Of a DNA stretch of 57,728 nt, positions 1 through 8,754 are shown piece after piece. Source of the DNA: Solimonas aquatica (lineage in GTDB: Bacteria; Pseudomonadota; Gammaproteobacteria; Nevskiales; Nevskiaceae); the NCBI RefSeq assembly GCF_900111015.1, contig NZ_FOFS01000017.1:1670-59397 (forward strand), written 5' to 3'. How positions within the stretch are numbered: position 1 is the stretch's first letter; the number at the start of each line of letters is the position of its first letter. Position numbers and translations under genes: made by a program. Below the pieces are notes generated by a model, which did no database searches, was not told where the DNA came from, and was given only the letters and a program-made list of their open reading frames with translations.

Positions 1-256
1 CGCCGCTTGAGCGTCTTCCGCAGCAAGCCGCCGCCGCCTCAAGACACACGACTGATCCGGCATCAGCACCCAGGCCGGTGCCGGCAGCGAATTGCTGCAT
101 CGCTGCCTGCGCGGCGACATGTCAGCGCGGAAGGCGGGTTACGCGGCTTGCGCCGCTACCCCCCCCTACGTGACTACGTGACTGCACAATCGGCTTGATC
201 AACCACCGTTGGCGTGCGCATCGTCTGCATGCCTGGCACAGCGCCGGCGTCTGCTT
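1..256. other. No gene seen at left edge
   Basis: I see no credible coding region, RNA gene or terminator here. The short frames that are open lack a family signature and a ribosome binding site. A tandem ACGTGACT repeat lies near 170-185. The stretch follows the 3' end of the LuxR-type regulator, which is transcribed towards the window edge. Confidence 0.4.
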
Positions 257-2947
257 TCAAATCAGCTTCATCTGCCGCGCCGCGCTGATCGCTTGCAGGC
301 GGCTGCTGACGCCGAGCTTGGAGTAGATGTTCTTCAGGTGAAACTTCACGGTGTTTTCGGAGACGAACATCTTGCGCGCCAGCACTTTGTTGGCGGCGCC
401 GTTGGCGAGCAGCACCAGGAATTCCTTTTCGCGATCGGTGAGCGCTTCCAGAGGCTCGAAGACTCGTGTGGCCTGCTGCTGCGCGGCGCCGTTCGCGGCG
501 CCGCTGGCCTGATGCAGACGCTCGAGAAAGGCCGGCACACCCGCATCGCCACGCATGCCTTCTTCTTCACGCTGAGCTTCGGCCGCGAGCATTTTCTGCA
601 GCTGCGGGCCTTCGTCTAGAAAGGCGCGCAAAAAGCCGCGCGGCGCGGCCAGGCGCAGGGCCTGCTGCAGCGTGCGGTGTGCCTGTACTTCGCCACCCTG
701 CTGCTGATGCGCCAGCGCCTGCAGGATCAGCAGGCGAATCTGCCGGCGCACGCGGCGGCGGCGCTGTGCGTCGTCCAGCTCGGGCGCCAGACGCCGCAGT
801 GCTTCTTCGCCGCGATGCTCATGCAAGGCCAGACGGGCGCCGCCGATGATTTCGCATTCCAGATCCTCGGCAAAACGCAGCCAGCCTGTCGGCAGCGCCT
901 CGCCGTGTGTGGCGCGGCTGGCAATGGCGGCGGCCTGCGCGGCATCGCCGCGCTGCAGCCAGATGCGCACGCGCTCCCAGGCGACGATGCGCACCAGACG
1001 CGGCAGCTGTGCATGGCCGATCAGCTCGGCCTCGTCCAGCAGTTCGATGGCGCGCACACCTTCGCCGCTGGCTTCGTGGATACGCGCCATGGCCACATAA
1101 GCCGCTGCCAGGAAATCATGCATGCCGGCGTTGGCAATCATGTCGTGGTAGCGGTTGAACAGATTGCGCGCGGTGTCCAGCTCGTTGGCTTCATACAGGG
1201 CCATGATGTAGCTGGATACCAGCGAGGCGGCCGACACGGATTCGTCGAGCAGGATGCGCGGCTCGGCGACGCCGCGACGAAAACATTCCAGCGCTTCCGG
1301 CAACCGGCCCTGCACCATCAGGTTCATGCCGTCCACGGCCACCGTGTAGCCCTGACTCAGACCGGCACTGGCGCGCTGGCCGTGACTGCGCGCCAGCGCC
1401 AGCGCTTCGTGCGCGCCTTCGAAGTCACCGGCGATCATCGCCAGATAGCCTTTGAGATTGCCGGCGGCGGCGAGCTGGAAGGCGACGAAGCCGTTCGACT
1501 GCGGCTGATCCAGATCGATGTGCTGCGCGATCTCGAAGGCGGCCTGCGGCTCGTCCTGCAGAATCATCAGCATCGAGCGCACCACTTGCGGATCAGCCGG
1601 ATCGCCGGGCCGGGGCTGGCGTGGCATCTGTTCCAGCAGCTTGAGCACGGGGCTGAGCTTGTCGCGACGGCGCAGGAAGGCCAGCGCCCAGGCCACCTTG
1701 ATCACCAGCGTCGGGCGCCGCTGCAGCTCTTCGAGCGGCACGCGGTCATACCAGCGCTCGATGGTCATCAGGTCGCCGTCCATCACCAGCTGCGTGGCCC
1801 AGACATCGAAGATGTCCACGGCGCCGCTGTAGTCGCGACAGCTGAGCGCGTGATGCAGGGCCTCGTCGTAGATGCGCTGGCTGCGATACCAGGCCGAAGC
1901 GCGACGGTGCACTTCCGGAATCAGGTCTTCGGCTTCCTCGCGCAGCTGTTCGCTCAAAAATGACGAGAACAGGGTGTGATAGCGGAACCAGCGCAGCTCG
2001 GCATCCAGGCTGCGCAGGAACAGGCCGGAGGTTTCCAGTTCCTTGAGCAGCAGCTGGCTGCCTTCGCGGCCCATCACCGCATCGCACAGCGGCGCGCACA
2101 GCCGGCTGAGCAGCGAGGTGCGCAGCAGGAATTCACGCAGGCGCGGCGACTGCAGGGCCAGCACGTTGTCGGCCAGATAATCGGCCAGCTGCGCGGGCCG
2201 CGAGCTGCTCAGGTCCTGCAGCGAGCGGCGCACCTCGGCGCGCGCCAGCGACAGACGATAGAGCTGCAGCGCTGCCGGCCAGCCTTCGGTGCGGTCATAG
2301 ATGGCGTGCAGCTCGGCGGGCTGCATCGCCAGCTCCTGCGCACCGGCGAAGAAACGGCCCACTTCCTCGGGCGAGAAGCGCAGATCGTCGCCGCGCAGAA
2401 TCAGCGCCTGGCGATTCACCACCAGGCGCGCCAGGCCGATGTCGGGCACCGTGCGCGAGCCGATGAAGATGCGCACGCGCTCCGGCACGTGCTCCAGCAG
2501 ATTGCGGAAGAAGGCCAGCGCGGAGCGGCCGCTGAGCGTCTGGAATTCGTCGAAGAACAGCGCCACCGGCGCGCCGGCGGCGTAGAGACGGTTGGTGAAC
2601 CATTCCGAGCGCGTGTTGCGCGTGGCCGCCGGGCTGGCCTGCAGCGCCGCAGGCGTCTTGCCGTCCAGCGCGCGCAGCATCGCCTCCAGATGCAGCACGA
2701 AGCGGCGCACGTCGTTGTCGGCTTCGTCGAAGCTCAGCCAGGCGCAGAGCATGCCGTGCTCCCGTGCCAGCGACATGGTCTGCTGCAGCAGGGTGGACTT
2801 GCCATGCCCGGCCGGCGCCTGCAGCAGCACCACATGCGGCGCCTCGCTACCCAGCACGCGTTCGAGAATGGCTGAACGCCGCACCGCACCCAGATACACG
2901 GGCGGCGCGTACAGCTTGTGCATGGCGATGGTATCCGCCTGATTCAT
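257..2947 (-). CDS. MalT/AlkS-type LuxR-family ATP-binding regulator
   Basis: This 896-residue protein has the layout of the large ATP-binding LuxR regulators (MalT, AlkS, AcoK). A P-loop NTPase domain with Walker A APAGHGKST lies near residues 44-52. A long helical TPR-like sensor region follows. The last ~65 residues form a LuxR helix-turn-helix (LTDREKEFLVLLANGA, then NTVKFHLKNIYSKLGV). Family members are transcription activators that bind an inducer through the TPR part and oligomerise with ATP. The start is supported by a GAGGAGGG ribosome site just upstream. No alkane, maltose or other target operon lies beside it in this window, so the inducer cannot be named. The gene stands alone and reads towards the left edge. 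Confidence 0.85.
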   Translation of the reverse strand: MNQADTIAMHKLYAPPVYLGAVRRSAILERVLGSEAPHVVLLQAPAGHGKSTLLQQTMSLAREHGMLCAWLSFDEADNDVRRFVLHLEAMLRALDGKTPAALQASPAATRNTRSEWFTNRLYAAGAPVALFFDEFQTLSGRSALAFFRNLLEHVPERVRIFIGSRTVPDIGLARLVVNRQALILRGDDLRFSPEEVGRFFAGAQELAMQPAELHAIYDRTEGWPAALQLYRLSLARAEVRRSLQDLSSSRPAQLADYLADNVLALQSPRLREFLLRTSLLSRLCAPLCDAVMGREGSQLLLKELETSGLFLRSLDAELRWFRYHTLFSSFLSEQLREEAEDLIPEVHRRASAWYRSQRIYDEALHHALSCRDYSGAVDIFDVWATQLVMDGDLMTIERWYDRVPLEELQRRPTLVIKVAWALAFLRRRDKLSPVLKLLEQMPRQPRPGDPADPQVVRSMLMILQDEPQAAFEIAQHIDLDQPQSNGFVAFQLAAAGNLKGYLAMIAGDFEGAHEALALARSHGQRASAGLSQGYTVAVDGMNLMVQGRLPEALECFRRGVAEPRILLDESVSAASLVSSYIMALYEANELDTARNLFNRYHDMIANAGMHDFLAAAYVAMARIHEASGEGVRAIELLDEAELIGHAQLPRLVRIVAWERVRIWLQRGDAAQAAAIASRATHGEALPTGWLRFAEDLECEIIGGARLALHEHRGEEALRRLAPELDDAQRRRRVRRQIRLLILQALAHQQQGGEVQAHRTLQQALRLAAPRGFLRAFLDEGPQLQKMLAAEAQREEEGMRGDAGVPAFLERLHQASGAANGAAQQQATRVFEPLEALTDREKEFLVLLANGAANKVLARKMFVSENTVKFHLKNIYSKLGVSSRLQAISAARQMKLI

Positions 2948-3135
2948 CGGCGCCGCCCCTCCTCTTCAGCGCCCTAAAGTCCGCCGCTCGGCATCCTTTC
3001 CGGCACCATCATTTCCTCATTTCAGCGTTCCTGTTCCGGAACGTCATGCTTGGCTCCGCGGCCCCAGCGAAAACACGGCAGGGACTGCAGCCCTGTGGCG
3101 TCGCTGCGGCGCTTGCCGCGAGTCCCCCATCTTAG

Positions 3136-3369
3136 AACCTATCCGTGCATTGCGCGCACCGGCGACGGAGGTCCCAGTCAAACCGACGGGGCCGCAGGGC
3201 AAGGCGGCAGACGCGCTGCTTGGTGATTCCAAGCCAGCGGCTGCCCACGCCGCCCTGCGGCCCAAGTAGTCCACCTGCCCCCCGTCCCGCCAGGGTTGCG
3301 CCGAAAATCGCGCCTTGCCTGGCGTGATTTTCGACAGCAGCGCAGACCTGCGCAATGCACGGACAGGTT
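3136..3369. repeat. MITE-like palindromic element, copy A
   Basis: A 234-bp element bounded by 20-bp terminal inverted repeats with one mismatch (AACCTATCCGTGCATTGCGC at 3136-3155 and its complement at 3350-3369). Inside is a long imperfect hairpin (3190-3262) that opens GCCGCAGGGC and closes GCCCTGCGGC. The same core recurs at 6514-6584 and 11888-11958. It has no open reading frame of its own that makes sense. It fills the gap between the LuxR-type and LysR-type genes. I found no target-site duplication. Confidence 0.7.
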
Positions 3370-3421
3370 CCCAGCCACAGCGCGGCAACCTGCCCAGGTG
3401 CGGCGTGCAGACACGCTGCCG

Positions 3422-4339
3422 TCACGGCGCTGAACGCGAGGGACATTGCTGCGCGAGCAGTTCGCGGATGATTTCGCCCAGGCGCCAGGCGCCGCGACCG
3501 GGATAATCGCGGTCGGCAAACACCAGATACAACTCCAGATAGCGCTCCAGCCCTTCGCGCATCGGCAGGCGCTTGAGCTCGCCGCTGGCCAGTTCCTCGC
3601 GGATGGTGTCCTCGGCAAACCAGGCGAAGCCCAGGCCCATTTTTGCTGCCGCGATGGAGGTGGCCTTGTGGCTCACGGTGAGCCTTTGCGCCGCACCCAG
3701 CCAGGCGCCGGATTCGCGCGGACGGTTCTGCGCCGAATCGCGGATCACCAGCTGGCGATGGGCACGCAGGTCGCGAAAGCTCAGCTCGCGTCCCAGCTGG
3801 TGCAGGGGATGTCCGGGATGGGCGGCGGGCACGAAGCGCACGCGCATCAGGGCCTCGCCGATGAAACCCTGCGGCACATTGCCGGTGATGGCCAGGTCCA
3901 CCTGCCGCGTGAGCAGGGCCTCGTCGGTGCCGCCCAGCACGGTTTCATACAGCTGGATGCGGGTCTGCGGCTGCTCCTGGGCGTAGCGTGAAAAACTCTG
4001 CAGCAGCAGCCAGGTGGGAAACACGATTTCCGCGGCGATGCGCAGCTCCGCCTCCCAGCCGGCGGCCATCTGCGCCGCACCGTGCTCCAGCTGCGCCGCC
4101 TCGGCCAGCAGAATCTGGGCACGTCGGTAGAGGATTTCACCGTCGCGGGTGAGCTTGGCCTTGCGCCCTTCGATGGCGAACACCTTCAGACCCAGCAGGC
4201 GCTCGATCTTCTGCACCGCATAACTGAGGGTGGATTGGGTCTTGTGCAGGCGCTCGGCGGCCTGCGCATAACCACCGGCTTCCACCACCGCGGTGAGCGC
4301 CCGCCACTGCTCCAGGCTGATGCGAGGCTGATCGCTCAT
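3422..4339 (-). CDS. LysR-family transcriptional regulator
   Basis: The 305-residue product has the LysR plan. An N-terminal winged helix-turn-helix (residues ~8-67, with GGYAQAAERLHKTQSTLSYAVQKIE) is followed by a periplasmic-binding-protein-like effector domain. The gene diverges from the azoreductase-DoxX-pirin cluster across 114 bp. This is the usual position for a LysR activator of such a quinone/electrophile-response cluster, and it probably regulates both that cluster and itself. The effector cannot be read from sequence. Confidence 0.88.
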   Translation of the reverse strand: MSDQPRISLEQWRALTAVVEAGGYAQAAERLHKTQSTLSYAVQKIERLLGLKVFAIEGRKAKLTRDGEILYRRAQILLAEAAQLEHGAAQMAAGWEAELRIAAEIVFPTWLLLQSFSRYAQEQPQTRIQLYETVLGGTDEALLTRQVDLAITGNVPQGFIGEALMRVRFVPAAHPGHPLHQLGRELSFRDLRAHRQLVIRDSAQNRPRESGAWLGAAQRLTVSHKATSIAAAKMGLGFAWFAEDTIREELASGELKRLPMREGLERYLELYLVFADRDYPGRGAWRLGEIIRELLAQQCPSRSAP

Positions 4340-4352
4340 CTTCTAATGATTC

Positions 4353-4395
4353 GATTGATTGGCCCGATAAATTCCGCTTTTTTATCGAATCAATC
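4353..4395. promoter_or_regulatory. Divergent LysR/azoR intergenic inverted repeat
   Basis: An A/T-rich patch in otherwise GC-rich DNA lies between the divergent LysR gene and azoR. It holds an inverted repeat, GATTGATT at 4353-4360 and AATCAATC at 4388-4395. Position and symmetry suit a LysR-type binding region, but the arms are further apart than a single T-N11-A box, so this is inference only. Confidence 0.4.
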
Positions 4396-4453
4396 AAGAG
4401 CGTAATGGCTGCACGCACTTAAACCCGGCCCGATAGGCCGAAAGGAAACCGCC

Positions 4454-5056
4454 ATGAGCACGCTCCTGCAGATCAATTCCAGCCTGTTTGCCGATCAGGG
4501 CCAGTCCAGCCAGCTGGCCGATGCCTTCGTGCGCCAGTGGCGCGCCGCACATCCGGACGGCCGCGTGATCGTCCGCGACCTGGGCAAGAACCCGCTGCCG
4601 CATCTTTCCGCCGAGCGCGTGCAGGCTTTCTTCACCGCGCCGGAACAGCGCGACGCCGCGCAGCAGGCGCACGCCGCTGCCAGCCAGGAGCTGATCGACG
4701 AGCTCAAGTCCGCCGACGTGGTGGTGCTGGGCCTGCCGCTCTACAACTTCGGCGTGCCCTCCACGCTCAAGGCTTACTTCGATCATCTGGCGCGCGCCGG
4801 CATCAGCTTCCGCTATACCGCCAACGGTCCCGAGGGCCTGCTGGCCGACCGCAAGCTCTATGTGTTCGCGGCGCGCGGCGGCTTCTTCAAGGGCACGGTG
4901 CTGGACACGCAGACGCAGTACGTCACGCACTTCCTCAACTTCCTGGGCATCCGCGACATCGAGTTCGTGTACGCCGAAGGCCTGAACGTCAGCGCCGAGC
5001 AGAAGCAGAAGGCGCTGGAGCAGGCGCAGCAGCAGATCGCCGCGCTCGCCGCCTGA
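4454..5056 (+). CDS. azoR: FMN-dependent NADH-azoreductase
   Basis: The 200-residue flavodoxin-fold protein matches the AzoR family in length and motifs. It starts LLQINSSLFADQGQSSQLAD (phosphate-binding loop), has LGLPLYNFGVPSTLKAYFDH at mid-length and a FAARGG segment that would contact the flavin. Enzymes of this family are cytoplasmic NAD(P)H:quinone and azo reductases. A GGAAA ribosome site precedes the ATG. It is first in a run azoR-doxX-pirin, divergent from a LysR gene, which suggests defence against quinones or electrophiles. Confidence 0.9.
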   Translation: MSTLLQINSSLFADQGQSSQLADAFVRQWRAAHPDGRVIVRDLGKNPLPHLSAERVQAFFTAPEQRDAAQQAHAAASQELIDELKSADVVVLGLPLYNFGVPSTLKAYFDHLARAGISFRYTANGPEGLLADRKLYVFAARGGFFKGTVLDTQTQYVTHFLNFLGIRDIEFVYAEGLNVSAEQKQKALEQAQQQIAALAA

Positions 5057-5094
5057 AGTCTGAACCCCATACCAAACACTTTCGGAGCAAAAAC

Positions 5095-5493
5095 ATGAAC
5101 ACCTTCTTCGACCGTCTCGCGCCCTTGGGCAGCCTCGTCGGCCGCATCCTGCTCGCCGCCATCTTCGTGGGCGCCGGCGCCAGCAAGATCGGCGCGTATG
5201 CCGGCACCCAGGCTTACATGGCCAGCGCCGGCGTGCCCGGCGCGCTGCTGCCGCTGGTGATCGCCCTGGAGCTGGGCGGTGGTCTGGCCATCGTGCTGGG
5301 TCTGGCGGCGCGGCCCATCGCGGTGCTGCTGGCGGGCTTTTCGGTGACCGCCTCCCTGCTCTTCCACGGCGGCGCCGATCAGATGCAGCAGATCATGCTG
5401 ATGAAAAACTTCGCCATCGCCGGCGGCCTGCTGCTGCTCGCCGCCTACGGTCCGGGCAAGCTGAGCCTGGATGCGCGCCTTGCCCGACAATAG
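5095..5493 (+). CDS. DoxX-family inner-membrane protein
   Basis: The 132-residue protein has four hydrophobic segments and the typical DoxX beginning (GRILLAAIFVGAGASKIGAY). The ATG at 5095 is chosen because GGAG lies a few bases upstream and it leaves a 38-bp gap from azoR. The longer upstream frame only overlaps azoR out of phase. DoxX proteins often sit beside thiol- or quinone-stress genes. The biochemical role is not established from sequence. Confidence 0.85.
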   Translation: MNTFFDRLAPLGSLVGRILLAAIFVGAGASKIGAYAGTQAYMASAGVPGALLPLVIALELGGGLAIVLGLAARPIAVLLAGFSVTASLLFHGGADQMQQIMLMKNFAIAGGLLLLAAYGPGKLSLDARLARQ

Positions 5494-5538
5494 TTCAAGC
5501 CCGAAGCTCACTACATAGCCTTTCTACGGAGCACGATC

Positions 5539-6408
5539 ATGAGCACCCTGCGTGGTTTGCGGCACGTGATTCCCTCGATGGCCACCTCGGACGGCGCCGG
5601 CGTGAAGCTGCGCCGCTCCATCGGCAGCCAGCGCGGTCTGTATGTGGATCCCTTCCTGATGCTGGACGAGTTCTACTCCGACAATCCGGACGACTACCTC
5701 GCCGGCTTTCCCTCGCATCCGCATCGCGGCTTCGAGACCGTCACCTACATGCTCGACGGCCACATGCAGCACCGTGACCACCTGGGCAACACCGGCGATC
5801 TGGGTCCCGGCAGCGTGCAGTGGATGACCGCCGCGCGCGGCATCATCCACTCCGAGATGCCGCAGCAGAGCCAGGGCCGCATGCGCGGTTTCCAGCTCTG
5901 GATCAATCTGCCGGCGGCGGAAAAGATGAAGCCGGCCAGCTATAGCGACATCCCGGCCAGCCAGGTGCCGACGGTGCAGCTGGGCGAGGGCGTGAGCGTG
6001 CGCGTGATTGCCGGCACCCTGCAGCACGGTGACCAGCAAACCGACGGGCCGATCAGCCCGGCCGGCGCGCCGCTGTCCACCACGCCGCTGTACTTCGACG
6101 TGCAGCTGGCGCCGGGCGCGCGCTTCACGCAGAGCCTGGCGCCGGGCCTCAATGCCTTCGTCTATGCCTACGAGGGCGAGGCGCAGATCGCGGGCAAGAC
6201 CCTGCCGCATCGCGCCGCCGGCGTGCTGGATGTGGGCGACACCGTGGAGCTGGTCGCCGGTGCCGCCGGCGCCCGCGTGCTGCTGCTGGCCGCGCGTCCC
6301 CTGCACGAGCCGGTGGTGCAGTACGGCCCCTTCGTGATGAACACCCGCGAGGAGATCGAGCAGGCGATTCAGGACTACCAGAACGGCACCCTGGCGCAGG
6401 CCGCCTGA
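5539..6408 (+). CDS. Pirin-family bicupin protein
   Basis: A 289-residue two-cupin protein. The pirin metal site is intact: H60 and H62 in SHPHRGFETVTY, and H104 and E106 in ARGIIHSEMP. Bacterial pirins include YhhW-type quercetin dioxygenases and redox-responsive regulators, so the substrate is open. It is the last gene of the LysR-linked cluster, preceded by an ACGGAG ribosome site and followed by a strong intrinsic terminator. Confidence 0.9.
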   Translation: MSTLRGLRHVIPSMATSDGAGVKLRRSIGSQRGLYVDPFLMLDEFYSDNPDDYLAGFPSHPHRGFETVTYMLDGHMQHRDHLGNTGDLGPGSVQWMTAARGIIHSEMPQQSQGRMRGFQLWINLPAAEKMKPASYSDIPASQVPTVQLGEGVSVRVIAGTLQHGDQQTDGPISPAGAPLSTTPLYFDVQLAPGARFTQSLAPGLNAFVYAYEGEAQIAGKTLPHRAAGVLDVGDTVELVAGAAGARVLLLAARPLHEPVVQYGPFVMNTREEIEQAIQDYQNGTLAQAA

Positions 6409-6429
6409 AACTGCGGTTTTGCCTTGCCG

Positions 6430-6457
6430 AGCCGGCCTCAGGGCCGGCTTTTTATTT
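6430..6457 (+). terminator. Intrinsic terminator after pirin gene
   Basis: A perfect 8-bp stem (AGCCGGCC, 4-base loop, GGCCGGCT) runs into TTTTATTT. It lies 21 bp after the pirin stop codon. Confidence 0.88.
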
Positions 6458-6468
6458 GCTGGAGATGA

Positions 6469-6600
6469 GGGCCTGCTGACGTTCACTTTGCCCGCTGTGA
6501 CGGAGGCTGTTTTGGCGCAGGGCAAGGCGGCAGACGCGCCGCTGGGTGACTCCAAGCCAGCGGCTGCCAAGGCCGCCCTGCGCCACAACAGGCCCTAGTC
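6469..6600. repeat. MITE-like palindromic element, copy B (partial)
   Basis: The left end (GGGCCTGCTGACGTTCACTT) matches the terminal repeat of copy C at 12003-11974. The hairpin at 6514-6584 (GCGCAGGGC ... GCCCTGCGC) is the core shared with copies A and C. The right-hand terminal repeat and second palindrome are absent, so this is a decayed or one-ended copy. Together with the terminator and promoter region it accounts for the 335-bp gap before the acyl-CoA dehydrogenase gene. Confidence 0.6.
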
Positions 6601-6743
6601 CGCTTGGCCCATCCGCCAGTCGGCCAGTCGCGCGCGGGTGCTGCACTGCGGTAGCGACATACGCTAGGGTATGGGCATACTGACAACATTCGGGGCGCCA
6701 CGGGCGCTGCCCACCCTTTTTTGATCTGCCAGGAGATTTTCCG

Positions 6744-8528
6744 ATGCCGCAATACACTCCCCCGGTCCGTGACATGCAGTTCGTTCTTCATGAACTGCTC
6801 GATGTCGGCGCCGCCTTCAGCCAGCTGCCGCCGCATGCCGATCTGGACGCGGACACCGTCAACTCCATCATCGAAGAAGCCGGCAAGTTCGCCTCGCAGG
6901 TGATCTTCCCGCTCAACCAGAGCGGTGATGAGGAAGGCTGCACCTATGTCGGCGACGGCGTGGTGAAGGCGCCCAAGGGCTATCGCGAGGCTTACCAGCA
7001 GTACTGCGAGCAGGGCTGGCCGGCGCTGTCCTGCGATCCGGAATTCGGCGGCCAGGGCCTGCCGGAGCTGGTGAACAATGTGCTGCAGGAGATGCTCAAC
7101 TCCGCCAACCAGGCCTGGACCATGTACCCCGGCCTGACCCACGGCGCCTATTCCTCGCTGCATGCCTACGGCACGCCCGAGCAGAAGAAGGTGTACCTGA
7201 GCAAGCTGGTGTCCGGCGAATGGACCGGCACCATGTGCCTCACCGAGCCGCATTGCGGCACCGACCTGGGCATCCTGCGCAGCAAGGCCGAGCCGCGCGG
7301 TGACGGCTCCTATTCGATCAGCGGCACCAAGATCTTCATCTCCTCCGGCGAGCACGACGTCTCCGAGAACATCATCCATCTGGTGCTCGCGCGCCTGCCG
7401 GACGCGCCGGCCGGCACCAAGGGCATCTCGCTGTTCATCGTGCCCAAGTTCCTGCCCGACGCCGCCGGCAAGCCGGGCGCGCGCAATGCCGTGAAGTGCG
7501 GCTCCATCGAACACAAGATGGGCATCCACAGCAACGCCACCTGCGTGATGAACTTCGACGGCGCGCAGGGCTTCATGGTGGGCGAGCCGAACCGCGGCAT
7601 GCAGGCCATGTTCGTGATGATGAACGGCGCGCGCCTGGGCGTGGGCATGCAGTCCCTGGGTCTGGCCGAAGTGGCCTACCAGAACTCGCTGGCCTATGCG
7701 AAGGATCGTCTGCAGTCGCGCTCGCTCACCGGCGCCAAGCTCAAGGACAAGCCGGCCGATCCCATCATCGTGCACCCGGACGTGCGCCGCATGCTGCTCA
7801 GCCAGAAGGCGCATGTCGAAGCCGCGCGTGCGCTGTGCTACTGGGTGGGCCTGATGATCGACCAGGAGCACAAGCATCCGGATGAGGCCGTGCGCAAGGA
7901 CGCCGGTGATCTGGTCGCCCTGCTCACGCCCATCGTCAAGGCCTTCATCACCGACAACAGCTTCGAGTCCACCAACCTGGGCATGCAGGTGTTCGGCGGT
8001 CACGGCTATGTGCGCGAATGGGGCATGGAGCAGTACGTGCGCGACGCCCGCATCAACCTGATCTACGAAGGCACCAACACCATCCAGTCGCTGGATCTGA
8101 TCGGCCGCAAGGTGCTGCAGGACGGCGGCGCCAAGCTCAAGAAGTTCGGCAAGCTGGTGCAGGACTTCGTGGTGGCGCAGGCCGGCCGCGAAGACATGAA
8201 GGAATTCGTCGAGCCGCTGATGGACATCGGCGACAAGGTGGTCAAGCTCACCGGCGAGATCGGCATGAAGGCCGCGCAGAACCCGGACGAGATGGGCGCC
8301 GCCGCCGTGCCGTATCTGCGCGTGGTCGGCCACCTGGTCTACTCCTACCTCTGGGCACGCATGGCGCGCCTGGCGCTGGACAAGCAGGGCGAAGGTGATT
8401 TCTACAAGGCCAAGCTCGCCACCGCGCGTTACTACTTCGCGCGCATGCTGCCGGAAACCGCGAGCCTGATCCGCGTCGCGCGCGCGGGCAGCGGTTCGCT
8501 GATGGCGATGGACGCGGCGCTGTTCTGA
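6744..8528 (+). CDS. Acyl-CoA dehydrogenase (DmdC-like subfamily)
   Basis: A 594-residue flavoprotein, longer than classic ~380-residue acyl-CoA dehydrogenases because of a C-terminal extension. This is the layout of FadE5/DmdC-type enzymes. Seen: the CLTEPHCGTDLG FAD/substrate loop, TKIFISSGEHD, and YEGTNTIQSLDL with the likely catalytic base E442. It would oxidise an acyl-CoA to the enoyl-CoA and pass electrons to ETF. AGGAGA lies 8 bp before the ATG. It appears monocistronic, with a terminator directly downstream. The substrate (fatty acyl or methylmercaptopropionyl) cannot be decided. Confidence 0.9.
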   Translation: MPQYTPPVRDMQFVLHELLDVGAAFSQLPPHADLDADTVNSIIEEAGKFASQVIFPLNQSGDEEGCTYVGDGVVKAPKGYREAYQQYCEQGWPALSCDPEFGGQGLPELVNNVLQEMLNSANQAWTMYPGLTHGAYSSLHAYGTPEQKKVYLSKLVSGEWTGTMCLTEPHCGTDLGILRSKAEPRGDGSYSISGTKIFISSGEHDVSENIIHLVLARLPDAPAGTKGISLFIVPKFLPDAAGKPGARNAVKCGSIEHKMGIHSNATCVMNFDGAQGFMVGEPNRGMQAMFVMMNGARLGVGMQSLGLAEVAYQNSLAYAKDRLQSRSLTGAKLKDKPADPIIVHPDVRRMLLSQKAHVEAARALCYWVGLMIDQEHKHPDEAVRKDAGDLVALLTPIVKAFITDNSFESTNLGMQVFGGHGYVREWGMEQYVRDARINLIYEGTNTIQSLDLIGRKVLQDGGAKLKKFGKLVQDFVVAQAGREDMKEFVEPLMDIGDKVVKLTGEIGMKAAQNPDEMGAAAVPYLRVVGHLVYSYLWARMARLALDKQGEGDFYKAKLATARYYFARMLPETASLIRVARAGSGSLMAMDAALF

Positions 8529-8546
8529 AGTCCTTGCGGTGAAAAG

Positions 8547-8576
8547 GCCCGCTCCGGGGGGAGCGGGCTTTTTTTT
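8547..8576 (+). terminator. Intrinsic terminator after acyl-CoA dehydrogenase
   Basis: A 9-bp GC stem (GCCCGCTCC / GGAGCGGGC) is followed by eight T residues. It lies 19 bp past the stop codon. Confidence 0.92.
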
Positions 8577-8694
8577 GGAAGCGCAGAGGACACAAAGGCG
8601 CAAGGCAGCAGCACCGCGGCTGATGCGAGCCCTTGTCATGCGTATGCAGGCGGGCATCCAATGGGCGCGTGCTGGCGCGTGCAGCGCCCGATCA

Positions 8695-8723
8695 CTGGAT
8701 TCCCGCTGGCGCGGGAATGACAG
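8695..8723. repeat. Short GC palindrome repeat
   Basis: CTGGATTCCCGC and GCGGGAATGACAG flank a 4-base loop. This is the short dispersed palindrome seen in many proteobacterial intergenic regions. An inverted relative lies at 22249-22272 and a diverged one at 41930-41953. Confidence 0.7.
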
Positions 8724-8754
8724 AAGCTTGTCTTTGCCTCACCCCTCACGCGTC

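Noticed and set aside
257-2947. AlkS regulator of an alkane operon
   Set aside because: The domain plan fits, but MalT-type regulators share it and no alkB or rubredoxin gene is nearby.
3044-3446. Minus-strand open frames across 3044-3446
   Set aside because: They run through the palindromic element, and similar peptides appear at the other copies (6452-6775 and 11326-12015). They are repeat-derived, not genes.
6744-8528. DMSP demethylation pathway (DmdB at 30382, DmdC at 6744)
   Set aside because: Both proteins resemble these subfamilies, but dmdA and dmdD are not in the window and the two genes are 22 kb apart. Such homologues are common fatty-acid enzymes.
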